Counted from the first letter of the stretch, positions 6,700 through 13,847 are shown. The stretch is DNA of 16,919 nt from an uncultured Planctomycetales bacterium (GCA_937982665.1 CALJLD010000194.1:1-16919); one strand, 5' to 3'. Program-made: numbers and translations. Notes: generated by a model from the sequence alone, not told the origin.

Positions 6700-7410
6700 T
6701 CATTCGCTATCGATCCCCAACCGCGCGTACAGCGCCGGATCGGCCAGCGAATCGATCACCATTGCGGCCATGCTGACGTCATGTCGCAAGCTGGCGCCAT
6801 GCGGTACCGCAACCGCCACCGCGCCGGAAGCCGCAGCCGCGCGACAGCCGTTTTCGCTGTCTTCCAAAACCAGCATTTGCTCCGGGGCTATCCCAAAACG
6901 CGCGGCGGCAGTGAGGTAAACCTCCGGATGCGGCTTGCCGTTTGTGACATCGTCCGACGACAACACGAACTCAAACCGCGGTTGGTAATCAAACCGTTGC
7001 AGCACATGCTCAACAAACCGCCGCGAGCTGCTGGTGGCGATTGACTTGGGGAGCTTTGCGGTCTCCAAAGCATCCAACAGATTGACAAGCCCTGGCATCG
7101 GGGCGATGCGACCATCGAGCAATTCCATGAAAGTCTCGTTCGATTCCGCAGCCAGCGCATCGACATCAATCTCAAGCTGATGATGATCAATCATCAACTG
7201 CAATGCAATTCGCGGAGGGCGGCCCATCATCTTGTCCATCAAGTCGGGCTCAAACGTCTTACCGCGACGCCCCAACAACGTCCGTCCCACTTCCTGATAG
7301 ATCTCTTCCGTGTTGAACATCAAGCCATCCAGGTCAAAGACAACGGCTTGAATGTCATGAGCGCGCGAGGCGGGCGGCGCGTTATCTCGTTTTTCAGGCA
7401 ATTTGTTCAT
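6700..7410 (-). CDS. HAD-superfamily phosphatase, beta-phosphoglucomutase-like subgroup
   Basis: This is a 236-residue cytoplasmic haloacid-dehalogenase-type hydrolase. Motif I is VVFDLDGLMFNTE with nucleophile Asp26 and acid/base Asp28. The four-helix cap occupies roughly residues 35-105. Motif II is SIATSSSR (Thr126/Ser127), motif III is GKPHPEVY (Lys159) and motif IV is VLEDSENG (Glu183/Asp184). The DLDGLMFNTE spelling and the GKPHPE-x-Y block are typical of the phosphoglucomutase/2-deoxyglucose-6-phosphatase subgroup, which acts on phosphosugars and similar small phosphates; the precise substrate cannot be told. About 20 extra residues precede the core, so translation might begin a little downstream. 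It follows the receiver-like gene by 63 bp on the same strand. Confidence 0.92.
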   Translation of the reverse strand: MNKLPEKRDNAPPASRAHDIQAVVFDLDGLMFNTEEIYQEVGRTLLGRRGKTFEPDLMDKMMGRPPRIALQLMIDHHQLEIDVDALAAESNETFMELLDGRIAPMPGLVNLLDALETAKLPKSIATSSSRRFVEHVLQRFDYQPRFEFVLSSDDVTNGKPHPEVYLTAAARFGIAPEQMLVLEDSENGCRAAAASGAVAVAVPHGASLRHDVSMAAMVIDSLADPALYARLGIDSE

Positions 7411-7473
7411 AGCGAAGCCAGGATAGCCTTCGCTCGAGATTTGGACCAGAGACGCCGCAAAGAGGCTGCGGAC

Positions 7474-7836
7474 TCAATGTTGTTCCCGCTGCGCCGCGCG
7501 GGCGAGAATGCCATTCATCTCCGTCGAGAACGCGCCTTGCGACAAGACTTGATTGCAACCGGCCGTGCGGGCGGCCATCAGTCGGGCTTCGTGCACGTGC
7601 GGACCAAAGGCGACAATTTCCGTCGGTGGCGAATCCAACGTTCGGGCGCGAGCTACCAGGTCGGTGATTCGCATGCCCGGCGTGCTCAAGTCAACAAGCA
7701 GCAAGGACGCCCCGTCCGCCGTTTCGTGAAAGTTCTCAACGCTGGAAAGGGACTTCAGCTCAATGCCTGCCTTTGCCGCGGCGCTGGCGACCTGCGAAGA
7801 GAACAACAAGTTGTTTGTGATCAGAACGGCGGACAT
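7474..7836 (-). CDS. Stand-alone receiver-like (CheY-like) domain protein, probably a pseudo-receiver
   Basis: I prefer the ATG at 7836 (120 residues), which starts right at the first beta strand, MSAVLITNNLLFSS; an in-frame ATG at 7905 would add 23 basic residues. The alternating hydrophobic strand/helix pattern (SAVLITNN, ASLLLVDLSTPG, PTEIVAFGPHV, CNQVLSQGAF) fits a CheY fold. Asp49 in LLLVDLSTPG is at the phospho-acceptor position. The acidic pair expected after strand 1 is replaced by Thr-Asn-Asn, and the conserved lysine after strand 5 appears to be Ser/Gln (VLSQGA). Phosphorylation is therefore doubtful, and binding or scaffolding is more likely. No output domain is present. It lies upstream of the HAD gene and 148 bp downstream of the HhH gene, all on the same strand. 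Confidence 0.65.
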   Translation of the reverse strand: MSAVLITNNLLFSSQVASAAAKAGIELKSLSSVENFHETADGASLLLVDLSTPGMRITDLVARARTLDSPPTEIVAFGPHVHEARLMAARTAGCNQVLSQGAFSTEMNGILARAAQREQH

Positions 7837-7984
7837 GTCCGAAACACCAGTTTGCGATCCTTGTAAGCGCAGTATTACACGGCGCTCCAAGGGAATCTTA
7901 ATCATTTGCTAATGATCAAGATAGCGCGAACTGATGCCCAATGCGGAAATGGCGGACAACCAATGGGTGGCCAGGCGCCCATTC

Positions 7985-8623
7985 CTAGTCGAGCGTAACA
8001 AATCGCTCCAAACGCGAGACTTCTTTCTCGTCCACATACTTGCCGATCTCGCGGCGGAATTGCTCAATGTTGCGGTAAGGACGATACTCCTTGAATTCGT
8101 GCAACATGCGATCGCCGACGCCGGGAATGCTCAGGATGTCTTCGTCGCTGGCCGTGTTGAGATTGATCGGCACAAACACGTATTGTTCCAGTCGGGCGAG
8201 TTCTGCATCGTCCACATACTTGGAAATCTCGCGATGAAACTGCGCCAATGCCTTGTACGGCCGGTACTCGTCAAATTCGTGATGCATGCGCTCTCCCACG
8301 CCAGGAATCATCATGATCTCTTCTTTGCTGGCGGTGTTCAGATTGATCTGCACAAAGAGCTTGCCGTAGACCTCTGTGAGTTGTTCGGACGTCAATGATT
8401 CCTTGAGAAAGTTGTTCAAGTCCTGCTGACGTAGAAACGGGCGCTTCTCCATTAGCCCGTCAACAAGCGCCTGATCGAAGTGAGGAACTTTGAGAAGTTC
8501 GTCCTTGCCAGCGCGATTTGGGTTCAGCAGGTTTTCTGACTTGCCCACTTGAGCGGAAGCGTGTTGCGCGGCGCAGCAAAACATTGCCAGGGCAAAACTC
8601 ACGACCAACAATTTTCGCGTCAT
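7985..8623 (-). CDS. Exported helix-hairpin-helix (ComEA-like) repeat protein
   Basis: This encodes 212 residues from an ATG with a strong ribosome site (AAGGAG, 8631-8636). A signal peptide (MTRKLLVVSFALAMFCCAAQHASA-QV) sends it out of the cytoplasm. Two near-identical 60-residue repeats follow (about 92-150 and 152-211, roughly 60% identical), each with INLNTAS then IPGVG-x-RM, the helix-hairpin-helix signature seen in ComEA and PF12836-type proteins. A third diverged unit (31-90, LLNPNRAGKDELLKVPHFD) lacks the IPGVG turn. ComEA-like proteins bind DNA during uptake; some exported HhH repeats may bind other partners. The start codon overlaps the stop of the membrane-protein gene by four bases (ATGA), implying translational coupling. 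No other competence gene is in the window. Confidence 0.88.
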   Translation of the reverse strand: MTRKLLVVSFALAMFCCAAQHASAQVGKSENLLNPNRAGKDELLKVPHFDQALVDGLMEKRPFLRQQDLNNFLKESLTSEQLTEVYGKLFVQINLNTASKEEIMMIPGVGERMHHEFDEYRPYKALAQFHREISKYVDDAELARLEQYVFVPINLNTASDEDILSIPGVGDRMLHEFKEYRPYRNIEQFRREIGKYVDEKEVSRLERFVTLD

Positions 8624-9102
8624 GACGATTCTCCTTGATTCTGGAAGCGTGACTTTTCAGAGACAGGGTGCCGAAATGTATAGACCAGGCCCAAGAGCCC
8701 CAGCTGCACAAACGCTGCCGGCACTAATGGAGGTGGGTTCTTATCCATCGCCTTCCAAAACAACTCCATGCCTTCAAGGTCCGGGTCAAACTCCAAATCA
8801 AATTCCATGTTTCCTTGGAAGTGCAGGTAAGAACCCAACGCGCCGGTGGCGATGCAACACAACATGGCCAGACTGACGAGCCAGACCAAAGGGCGAATGC
8901 GAACTGTCACCAACAGCAGCATGCAGAGCAACGTGGCGGCCAGCACGTACATAGGAAGTTGCTGCCAGCCGCCTTCGAAATGGTCCAGCAGGTAGAGCTC
9001 ACTGGCAATGCCGAACATCTCGATGACCAGCACAAAGAACAACCCGGCGCGCAAGAAGCTCAAAGTGTGGCGGTTTCGCTTGTGGCTTGCTTCCGTTTTC
9101 AT
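8620..9102 (-). CDS. Four-helix integral membrane protein, function unknown
   Basis: The start is taken as the ATG at 9102 (160 residues, MKTEASHKRNRHTL); the frame can be extended to a TTG at 9162, which is less attractive. Four hydrophobic stretches are visible at about residues 16-38, 49-68, 72-90 and 125-143, with a basic N-terminus and an acidic loop between helices 3 and 4 (FDLEFDPDLEGMELF). The tail HPVSEKSRFQNQGESS is polar. I do not recognise a family. Its stop overlaps the HhH start by four bases, and the HhH ribosome site lies inside its last codons, so the two products are probably made in a fixed ratio and may form a membrane/exoplasmic pair. Confidence 0.75.
   Translation of the reverse strand: MKTEASHKRNRHTLSFLRAGLFFVLVIEMFGIASELYLLDHFEGGWQQLPMYVLAATLLCMLLLVTVRIRPLVWLVSLAMLCCIATGALGSYLHFQGNMEFDLEFDPDLEGMELFWKAMDKNPPPLVPAAFVQLGLLGLVYTFRHPVSEKSRFQNQGESS
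8631..8636 (-). promoter_or_regulatory. Ribosome binding site of the HhH gene, inside the upstream gene
   Basis: AAGGAG on the minus strand ends seven bases before the ATG at 8623 and lies within the coding region of the membrane protein. This supports coupled translation. Confidence 0.75.
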
Positions 9103-9416
9103 GTGAATATTGAACCCGCCAGGACCCGCGGCTGTTTCGCGCAACTTGCGAACATGGAGCAATGGCTCTGAATTTGTGAGCGCGCACGGCAGGAGCTACC
9201 AGAACTACCGTCGCTCCAGGACCAGGAAGTAACGCACTTCGGGCTGGCTAAGACACCTTGCAGTTTGCAAAGGCGATGGCTGGCGAGAACTACAATGTTC
9301 GCTTGTCGCCTAATCCACTTGTGGCTTGTGACAAGACGAACTTTGCTCAGAGTCTGACCGATGATACCATCCACAACGTTCGCGGCAAGCAGATTCGGTT
9401 TCCGCTCGCACGGCCG
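9103..9416. other. Gene-free stretch with a possible stem-loop
   Basis: These 314 bp separate the anti-sigma-like gene from the membrane-protein gene, both minus strand. I see no protein-like frame. The only structure noted is an imperfect hairpin: 9297-9307 (GTTCGCTTGTC) pairs with 9330-9341 (GACAAGACGAAC) with one bulged base, and GCC 9308-9310 can pair with GGC 9323-9325. It has no T tract on either strand, so a leader RNA structure is as likely as a terminator. Confidence 0.35.
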
Positions 9417-9998
9417 TTAATGATCGCCGCTGCCTGGATCGCCGCCCGAATCAACATCGCCAGAATCGCTTCCGTCCGCGGTCGTGTCTTCTGGCGAGGC
9501 ATCACCCGAGTAGGGCACCCAACCTGGCGGAAGATTATCCGAAGGACTTTCCTCCGGTGTTTTTACATCTTCGCCCGGTGGCAGATTTGACTCTATGCCG
9601 GCGATGCCTTCTTTGGCTACCGGAGGCGCGACAACCGGAAGCGGTTTATCAACAGGTGCGTTGCTGACCATAACCACAACGGCCACCGGCACGGAAACCG
9701 TGACCGCGGCAACTCCGCTCCAAACCGTCAGACTCCAGCCTTTGATCCAACTCAAAAGGCCGCTGGCGAGGGGCACGGACACAGCCGCCGCCGTGCAAGC
9801 CGCGACAATGGCGGCTGTCTGCAAATGCGGTCGGCCGAGCGTTTCGGTCAGGCCTTGTTCCAGACGAACTCTTTGCGCGACGGCACGTTTGACCTTGGCC
9901 GAAGCGAGCATGCGCGTGCGCAGCATCTTCAGCTGCGCCGCGGAAAGCTCCGCCGGCGAGGACTCGTACAACATCGTAATGAGTTGTTCGTCAGTCAT
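9417..9998 (-). CDS. Membrane protein, probable anti-sigma factor of the adjacent ECF sigma
   Basis: This encodes 193 residues. A soluble N-terminal helical region of about 60 residues (MTDEQLITMLYESSPAELSAAQLKMLRTRMLAS) is followed by two hydrophobic segments (about 61-85 and 93-113), then a Pro-rich linker and an extremely acidic Asp/Gly/Ser tail (TTADGSDSGDVDSGGDPGSG). The gene overlaps the end of the ECF sigma gene by 8 bp, the usual arrangement of an anti-sigma factor. The small N-terminal helical domain before the membrane fits sigma sequestration. No HxxxCxxC zinc motif is present, so it would not be a ZAS-type sensor. The role comes from context and topology, not from sequence recognition. 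Confidence 0.7.
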   Translation of the reverse strand: MTDEQLITMLYESSPAELSAAQLKMLRTRMLASAKVKRAVAQRVRLEQGLTETLGRPHLQTAAIVAACTAAAVSVPLASGLLSWIKGWSLTVWSGVAAVTVSVPVAVVVMVSNAPVDKPLPVVAPPVAKEGIAGIESNLPPGEDVKTPEESPSDNLPPGWVPYSGDASPEDTTADGSDSGDVDSGGDPGSGDH

Positions 9999-10638
9999 GC
10001 CGTTGCGATTTCAACTTTCGGTCCAGGCAGCGCTTGATGGATTGGCGTGCCCGAAACATCAACAACTTCACCGCACCCACGGTGCGTTCCAGTCGCGAGC
10101 CGATATCCCGAACTTGCATCCGTTTGCGATAATGCAGATCGAGTGCCTGCTTGGCGGAATCGCCGAGCTTCTCCAAGCACTCCGGCAGGAAATCGATCAC
10201 ATCTTCGTAAGCGCCCATTCCGTCGGGGGGTTCATTCTCCAGCTCGAGACAAATCTCCGTCCAGGAGACTTCTTTCCTGCTCTTTAATTTCCTTGCGCGT
10301 TCTCGCAAGAGGTTACGCGCGATCCCCATCAAATAGGGGCGCATTTCGCGAGATTCATCAAATCTGGCCCGACCGGTGTGATAGCGGAGGAAGACTTCCT
10401 GCGTCAGGTCCTCGGCATCGCTCTGCTGTAGCACCCTTGCGCGGAAGAAAGCAAAGACGGCGAGTTGATGATCCTCGATAATTTGGGCGAGTTGCGCGGC
10501 CGCTTCTTGCGGAGAGAGTTCCGTCCGTTGCTTCGGCTTTGTCTTGACGACTTTGTCACCCGGCAAAGCCTGCTCTTGCGAAGGCGGCGGGCGAACCGTC
10601 GCTTCTTCGGCGGTTGGAATCACTGCGTGGCGCGGCAT
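9991..10638 (-). CDS. ECF-type RNA polymerase sigma factor
   Basis: This encodes 215 residues. After a 45-residue low-complexity, Pro/Lys-rich N-terminal extension come sigma region 2 (about 50-122; DAEDLTQEVFLRYHTGRARF, then MRPYLMGIARNLLRERARK), a variable linker and region 4 (about 150-205; LEKLGDSAKQALDLHYRKRM, then the helix-turn-helix VRDIGSRLERTVGAVKLLMFRARQSI). This is a complete extracytoplasmic-function sigma factor that directs RNA polymerase to alternative promoters. The LxxxARNLLRE and GAVKLLMFRAR wording resembles the planctomycete/verrucomicrobial family (TIGR02989-like). The stop lies 8 bp inside the downstream anti-sigma-like gene. A housekeeping-like promoter is proposed 146 bp upstream. 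Confidence 0.95.
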   Translation of the reverse strand: MPRHAVIPTAEEATVRPPPSQEQALPGDKVVKTKPKQRTELSPQEAAAQLAQIIEDHQLAVFAFFRARVLQQSDAEDLTQEVFLRYHTGRARFDESREMRPYLMGIARNLLRERARKLKSRKEVSWTEICLELENEPPDGMGAYEDVIDFLPECLEKLGDSAKQALDLHYRKRMQVRDIGSRLERTVGAVKLLMFRARQSIKRCLDRKLKSQRHD

Positions 10639-11135
10639 GGTTGGATCACTCCGGGTCGCAGGTCAGAATGGAACCTTGGGAATGGCCCGGTTCGCGCCGG
10701 ATGCGAAGTCGGGGGGGAGGGAGAATCGCCCATCGCGCGCGTTTGCGATTGAGGCGAAACAACAACTAAATCAGGCAGGGGGAAATCATATTCCACTTGT
10801 TGAGGGCGGCAATCGCTGTGAAACAGCCAACAGAGCAAAATCGGCCACTTTTCCGCTGGCAAGCGATTACGACAATTTGAGTCTATGCGCGAACGCGCGC
10901 TGTAGCCAGCACTTGACCGTTTTGGCGGTTGGTTACGGTCATTTTTCGCTTGGCGCATGTTTTTGTGGGGATTTCGGCGGAGATCGGAAAGTTTCTGCGG
11001 TTGGGTCGGACACCATGTTTCCCGCGTCCGCTGTGCTTTCGGATTTCGCTGCACGATTTGTTGTCCTTCTCGATTTCCTGGGCTGGCGAAGATATTCTCT
11101 GGTCCACCAAACTCAGATTTATCCGCTGGAGTCTT
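10639..11135. other. Divergent intergenic region, 497 bp
   Basis: It lies between the minus-strand ECF sigma gene and the plus-strand alpha/beta hydrolase gene. Apart from the candidate promoter at 10785-10812 I see no gene, RNA element or strong hairpin. The frames crossing it are Arg/Ser rich and not protein-like. Confidence 0.5.
10785..10812 (-). promoter_or_regulatory. Candidate sigma-70 promoter for the ECF sigma operon
   Basis: On the minus strand TTGCCG (10807-10812) and TATGAT (10785-10790) are 16 bp apart, close to the TTGACA/TATAAT consensus. The -10 lies 146 bp before the sigma start codon. This was found by eye and the match to -35 is only four of six. Confidence 0.35.
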
Positions 11136-11783
11136 ATGTCGGACACCCCCTTCTTGATTGATGGCCCTAAGCGAGCGCCGGTGGCGACTGTTGCCCTGGC
11201 GCACGGTGCCGGCGCGCCGATGGATTCGCCGTTTATGGAATTCATGGCCACAGGCCTGGCTGCGCACAAGATCCGCGTTGTCCGTTTTGAATTCCCCTAC
11301 ATGCACGCCCGACGCGAAACGGACCGCAAGAAACCGCCTGACCGTGAACCGCTGCTGCGCGAAACCTGGTTGCAGGTCATCAAACAACTTCGCAAGTCCG
11401 GGCCAGCCAAGAACGGGACGCTGATCATTGGCGGTAAATCGATGGGTGGCCGCATCGCCAGCTTGATTGCGGACGAGGCCAACGTCGAAGGCTTGATCTG
11501 TCTTGGTTATCCGTTTCATCCCACCGGGCGGCCGGAAAAGCTGCGCGTGGATCACTTGCGCGAATTGACGACGCCAACGCTGATCATCCAAGGCGAGCGC
11601 GATGCGTTCGGAAAACACGAAGAAGTCCAGGGCTATAAACTGCCCAAGATCATTAACGTGCATTGGCTGAACGATGGCGACCATAGCTTTAAGCCGCGCA
11701 AAGCGAGCGGACGAACCGAGGAACAGAATTGGGACGAGGCGATTGGGGTGATGGTGGGGTTTGTTGAGCAGAGGCTTGGGTAA
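11136..11783 (+). CDS. Alpha/beta hydrolase, KANL3/Tex30-like family
   Basis: The start is taken as the ATG at 11136 (215 residues), since the N-terminus then begins directly with the first strands (MSDTPFLIDGPKRAPVATVALAHGAGAP). The oxyanion loop is LAHGAGAPMDSPFM (21-34). The nucleophile elbow is GGKSMGGRIAS with Ser102, the acid is Asp156 in IQGERDAFG and the base is His183 in NDGDHSFKP, a complete catalytic triad. HGAGAPMDSPFM and GGKSMGGR are diagnostic of the small hydrolase family that includes bacterial YcjC-like proteins and eukaryotic Tex30/KANL3; substrates are unknown. There is no signal peptide. It appears to be a single-gene unit, divergent from the sigma gene and convergent with the next gene. 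Confidence 0.9.
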   Translation: MSDTPFLIDGPKRAPVATVALAHGAGAPMDSPFMEFMATGLAAHKIRVVRFEFPYMHARRETDRKKPPDREPLLRETWLQVIKQLRKSGPAKNGTLIIGGKSMGGRIASLIADEANVEGLICLGYPFHPTGRPEKLRVDHLRELTTPTLIIQGERDAFGKHEEVQGYKLPKIINVHWLNDGDHSFKPRKASGRTEEQNWDEAIGVMVGFVEQRLG

Positions 11784-11787
11784 GGGA

Positions 11788-11815
11788 CTAGAGACTGGAG
11801 GCTAGAGACTAGGAA
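11788..11815 (+). repeat. 14-bp tandem direct repeat after the hydrolase stop
   Basis: CTAGAGACTGGAGG (11788-11801) is followed directly by CTAGAGACTAGGAA (11802-11815). It starts five bases after the TAA. Its core GGCTAGAGACTAGG (11800-11813) differs by one base from the motif at 3706-3719 on the minus strand. Confidence 0.6.
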
Positions 11816-11819
11816 GGGG

Positions 11820-11864
11820 TAAAAGAAAAGGGAAACAACGCGACTGTTGGGTGCGCGAGTTTCC
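11820..11864 (-). terminator. Probable terminator of the minus-strand gene at 11902-12582
   Basis: GGAAAC (11831-11836) pairs with GTTTCC (11859-11864) and CGCG (11839-11842) with CGCG (11854-11857), with a small internal loop. Read on the minus strand, the hairpin is followed by CCTTTTCTTTT (11820-11830), a suitable U-rich tail. It starts 38 bases after that gene's stop codon. Confidence 0.45.
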
Positions 11865-11901
11865 GTGGTGATGGCGTACGCTTCTGCCGGTAACTGCTCT
11901 T

Positions 11902-12582
11902 TCATTTATTGCTTCCGGCTCGAATGTCAAACGATTGTTCGTCGGCACTTTCATCTTGTGCCTTCACATGCAGCGTCCAATCAATAGGTTGTTCCCCGCT
12001 TTCGACCCGGCGAGCGGTGACATCTCTTACTTGCGGATAGTGACCATTTCGGTTCTTCCAATCCGCTTCGGCAAATACGGTGGACATACCAAATGTTATT
12101 CGGGGGCAAGACATTTCTAGTGGCCCGACCGCTGAACGACCGGTCGGAGGTGAGTATGCGTGGCGACCGGTGGTTGGCACCGTTGTGACTCCTATCGTCC
12201 ACCAAGCCATTGCCTGTTCTAAGTCAACGAACGACGCAGTTGAGAATCCGTCAGCAGCGAACTCCTCGAGCTTTGTTACTTCAACGCCCACCACATTATC
12301 CTCAGCATCAAACTCATACGTGACTTCAAAACTGAGTGACAGCATGCGTTGTCCGTCCATTGAGGCGCGTGTTTCCACTAATACCGTCGCGCTGGAAACA
12401 ACCGCAGGGGCACCCGACCATTTGAATCCCTCGACATAAGCAGTTGCATTTCGACTTTCCCACGATTCTCTCGGGAAACTCCATTCGACTCGGTCCGGCT
12501 GGCGATTCTCCTGCACGAGAAACGATGCAACGACAGCAATCAATAAGAACGCGATACAGGCAACCGCTACCAAACGAGTCAT
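11902..12582 (-). CDS. Signal-anchored exported protein, function unknown
   Basis: This encodes 226 residues from an ATG. The N-terminus MTRLVAVACIAFLLIAVVASFLV is a signal peptide or uncleaved anchor, and the rest is predicted to lie outside the cytoplasm. The mature part alternates short beta-like segments (ATVLVETRAS, LSLSFEVTYEFDAEDNV, IDWTLHVKAQD) with polar loops. It has a single Cys (C159) and ends with an acidic stretch, so a beta-rich domain is likely. No catalytic motif or family is recognised. It lies 77 bp downstream of the riboflavin synthase gene on the same strand, which may be only read-through. A hairpin with a U-rich tail follows its stop. Confidence 0.72.
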   Translation of the reverse strand: MTRLVAVACIAFLLIAVVASFLVQENRQPDRVEWSFPRESWESRNATAYVEGFKWSGAPAVVSSATVLVETRASMDGQRMLSLSFEVTYEFDAEDNVVGVEVTKLEEFAADGFSTASFVDLEQAMAWWTIGVTTVPTTGRHAYSPPTGRSAVGPLEMSCPRITFGMSTVFAEADWKNRNGHYPQVRDVTARRVESGEQPIDWTLHVKAQDESADEQSFDIRAGSNK

Positions 12583-12659
12583 AGTAAATCTGCTCCGGTC
12601 GTTCGTGTGCGTTTGACGGTTGGCATCGCTACTGACATGAGGATGTCTCAGCCGATCTA

Positions 12660-13244
12660 TTATCCCATCTGCTTTTGCACGAACTTTGCCAACAGGTCTG
12701 TTTCCAGGTTGACCGGGTCGCCGGGTTTGAGCATTCCCAGCGTTGTCATTTCCAGCGTGTGCGGGATCAGCGCCACGCTGAAGCGGTCTTGAGTGACTTC
12801 CACCAGCGTCAAGCTCACTCCGTCCACGGCCACGGAGCCTTTGGGCACCATCGGTCGGGCGAGTTCCTCCGGCAACTCAAACCAGAACGTTGACCACTCG
12901 CCGTCATCTTCGCGCGAAGCCAGCGCACCTTGCCCATCCACATGGCCGGTGACAAAGTGACCGCCCAGCCGGTCGCCAACTTTGAGCGACTGTTCGAGAT
13001 TCACGCGGTCGCCAATCTTCAGCCGGCCAAGATTCGTGCGGTCCAGCGTCTCTGGACCTGCTTGAAATGAAACCTTGCCTCCGGCGATGCTGACAACCGT
13101 CAGACAACAGCCGTTGAGCGCGATGCTCTCGCCAATCTTGGCTTCCGCGGCAATCTCCGCGGCTTCGATCACCAGTCGCACGCCAGGCGGTTCTTCCACG
13201 ACGTCCGCAACGAGGGCCAGCGTTTCAATGATCCCAGTAAACAT
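12660..13244 (-). CDS. ribE: Riboflavin synthase, alpha subunit type
   Basis: This encodes 194 residues, slightly shorter than E. coli RibC (213). It catalyses the dismutation of two 6,7-dimethyl-8-ribityllumazines to riboflavin, the last step of the pathway. The two tandem lumazine-binding barrels are plain. The N-barrel starts MFTGIIETLA and contains SIALNGCCLTV (40-50) and DRTNLGRLKIGDRVNLEQSL (68-87). The C-barrel starts at GGHFVTGHVDG (94-104) and contains SVAVDGVSLTLVEV (137-150) and IPHTLEMTTLG (160-170). The repeated x-x-TNLG / TTLG and NGCCLT / DGVSLT pairs show the internal duplication. No FMN riboswitch or other rib gene is near, so it is expressed apart from a rib operon here. The usual symbol is ribE (ribC in E. 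coli). Confidence 0.97.
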   Translation of the reverse strand: MFTGIIETLALVADVVEEPPGVRLVIEAAEIAAEAKIGESIALNGCCLTVVSIAGGKVSFQAGPETLDRTNLGRLKIGDRVNLEQSLKVGDRLGGHFVTGHVDGQGALASREDDGEWSTFWFELPEELARPMVPKGSVAVDGVSLTLVEVTQDRFSVALIPHTLEMTTLGMLKPGDPVNLETDLLAKFVQKQMG

Positions 13245-13264
13245 GATGCTTCTCTGGCAGATGT

Positions 13265-13315
13265 CAGGACGAAGATTTTAGGAGCGCAGATTTCAAGAAC
13301 GGCCATTTCAGGAAG
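13265..13315. repeat. Degenerate short tandem repeat upstream of ribE
   Basis: Four imperfect units of 14-16 bp, AGGACGAAGATTTT, AGGAGCGCAGATTTCA, AGAACGGCCATTTC, AGGAAGG, fill the 63-bp gap and the last codons of the upstream membrane-protein gene. Each unit has an AGGA-like start and a GATTTC-like end. It may be a decayed minisatellite or a small intergenic repeat, and it lies where a ribE leader would be. Confidence 0.4.
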
Positions 13316-13847
13316 GACGTCGCCACTGCACGCCGCCCAGCGCGGCAAACAAGGCCGTGAACAGACAATGACCAACACAACAAAAACCTCGCAACGATTT
13401 GTCGTACTCTGCGACGTCCCGGTTGGGATGCGGCCAATACCGACCCTGTTTCGCCAGGTTGATTGCACGATACCAATCGATTGTCGCCACATAGTCAGGG
13501 GGCGCGCCTGATGAATCTGCGGCGATGCCGTGGACCTTGTCATGGGCAAGACCAAGCCCTTTGCTTGTGAGCAAATACGGCCAGATGTTTGGAACCGGCG
13601 CGAGAAAAATGAGCACGAAGTAAACCGAACCAAACACGGCCGCCGTGCGACAAGCCGAACGGAATTGGTCTGGACTTCCCGTCCAGGCGTAGCGCCACAG
13701 CCACAGCAGCATCAGCAACGTCACCAGCACGCAGACATCCACCCACCAGCTTGTCGGCAGGGAAAGCCCCATCGCCAGCAGCGCGAAATACGCGACGAGC
13801 GCAAAAAGGGCTTTCAGGGAGAATCGTTGATGGGTTTGCGTTTCCAT
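13308..13847 (-). CDS. Integral membrane protein, function unknown
   Basis: The second in-frame ATG (13847) gives 179 residues beginning METQTHQRFSLKALFALVAY, the polar-then-hydrophobic opening common in small planctomycete membrane proteins; an ATG at 13886 would add 13 residues. Hydrophobic segments are at about 9-27, 35-52, 66-84 and 155-174, so four helices are likely. The roughly 70-residue loop between helices 3 and 4 (LTSKGLGLAHDKVHGIAADSS) is on the opposite side from the N-terminus by simple counting and is followed by FCCVGHC at the edge of helix 4. No family is recognised. It lies 63 bp upstream of ribE on the same strand. Confidence 0.72.
   Translation of the reverse strand: METQTHQRFSLKALFALVAYFALLAMGLSLPTSWWVDVCVLVTLLMLLWLWRYAWTGSPDQFRSACRTAAVFGSVYFVLIFLAPVPNIWPYLLTSKGLGLAHDKVHGIAADSSGAPPDYVATIDWYRAINLAKQGRYWPHPNRDVAEYDKSLRGFCCVGHCLFTALFAALGGVQWRRPS

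Noticed and set aside
10620..11684. 354-residue open frame on the minus strand opposite the alpha/beta hydrolase
   Set aside because: The plus strand carries an intact hydrolase with a full catalytic triad; the antisense product is Arg/Gln rich with no recognisable domain.
13245..13307. FMN riboswitch upstream of ribE
   Set aside because: The gap is only 63 bp and filled with a degenerate repeat; no RFN-like conserved boxes are visible.
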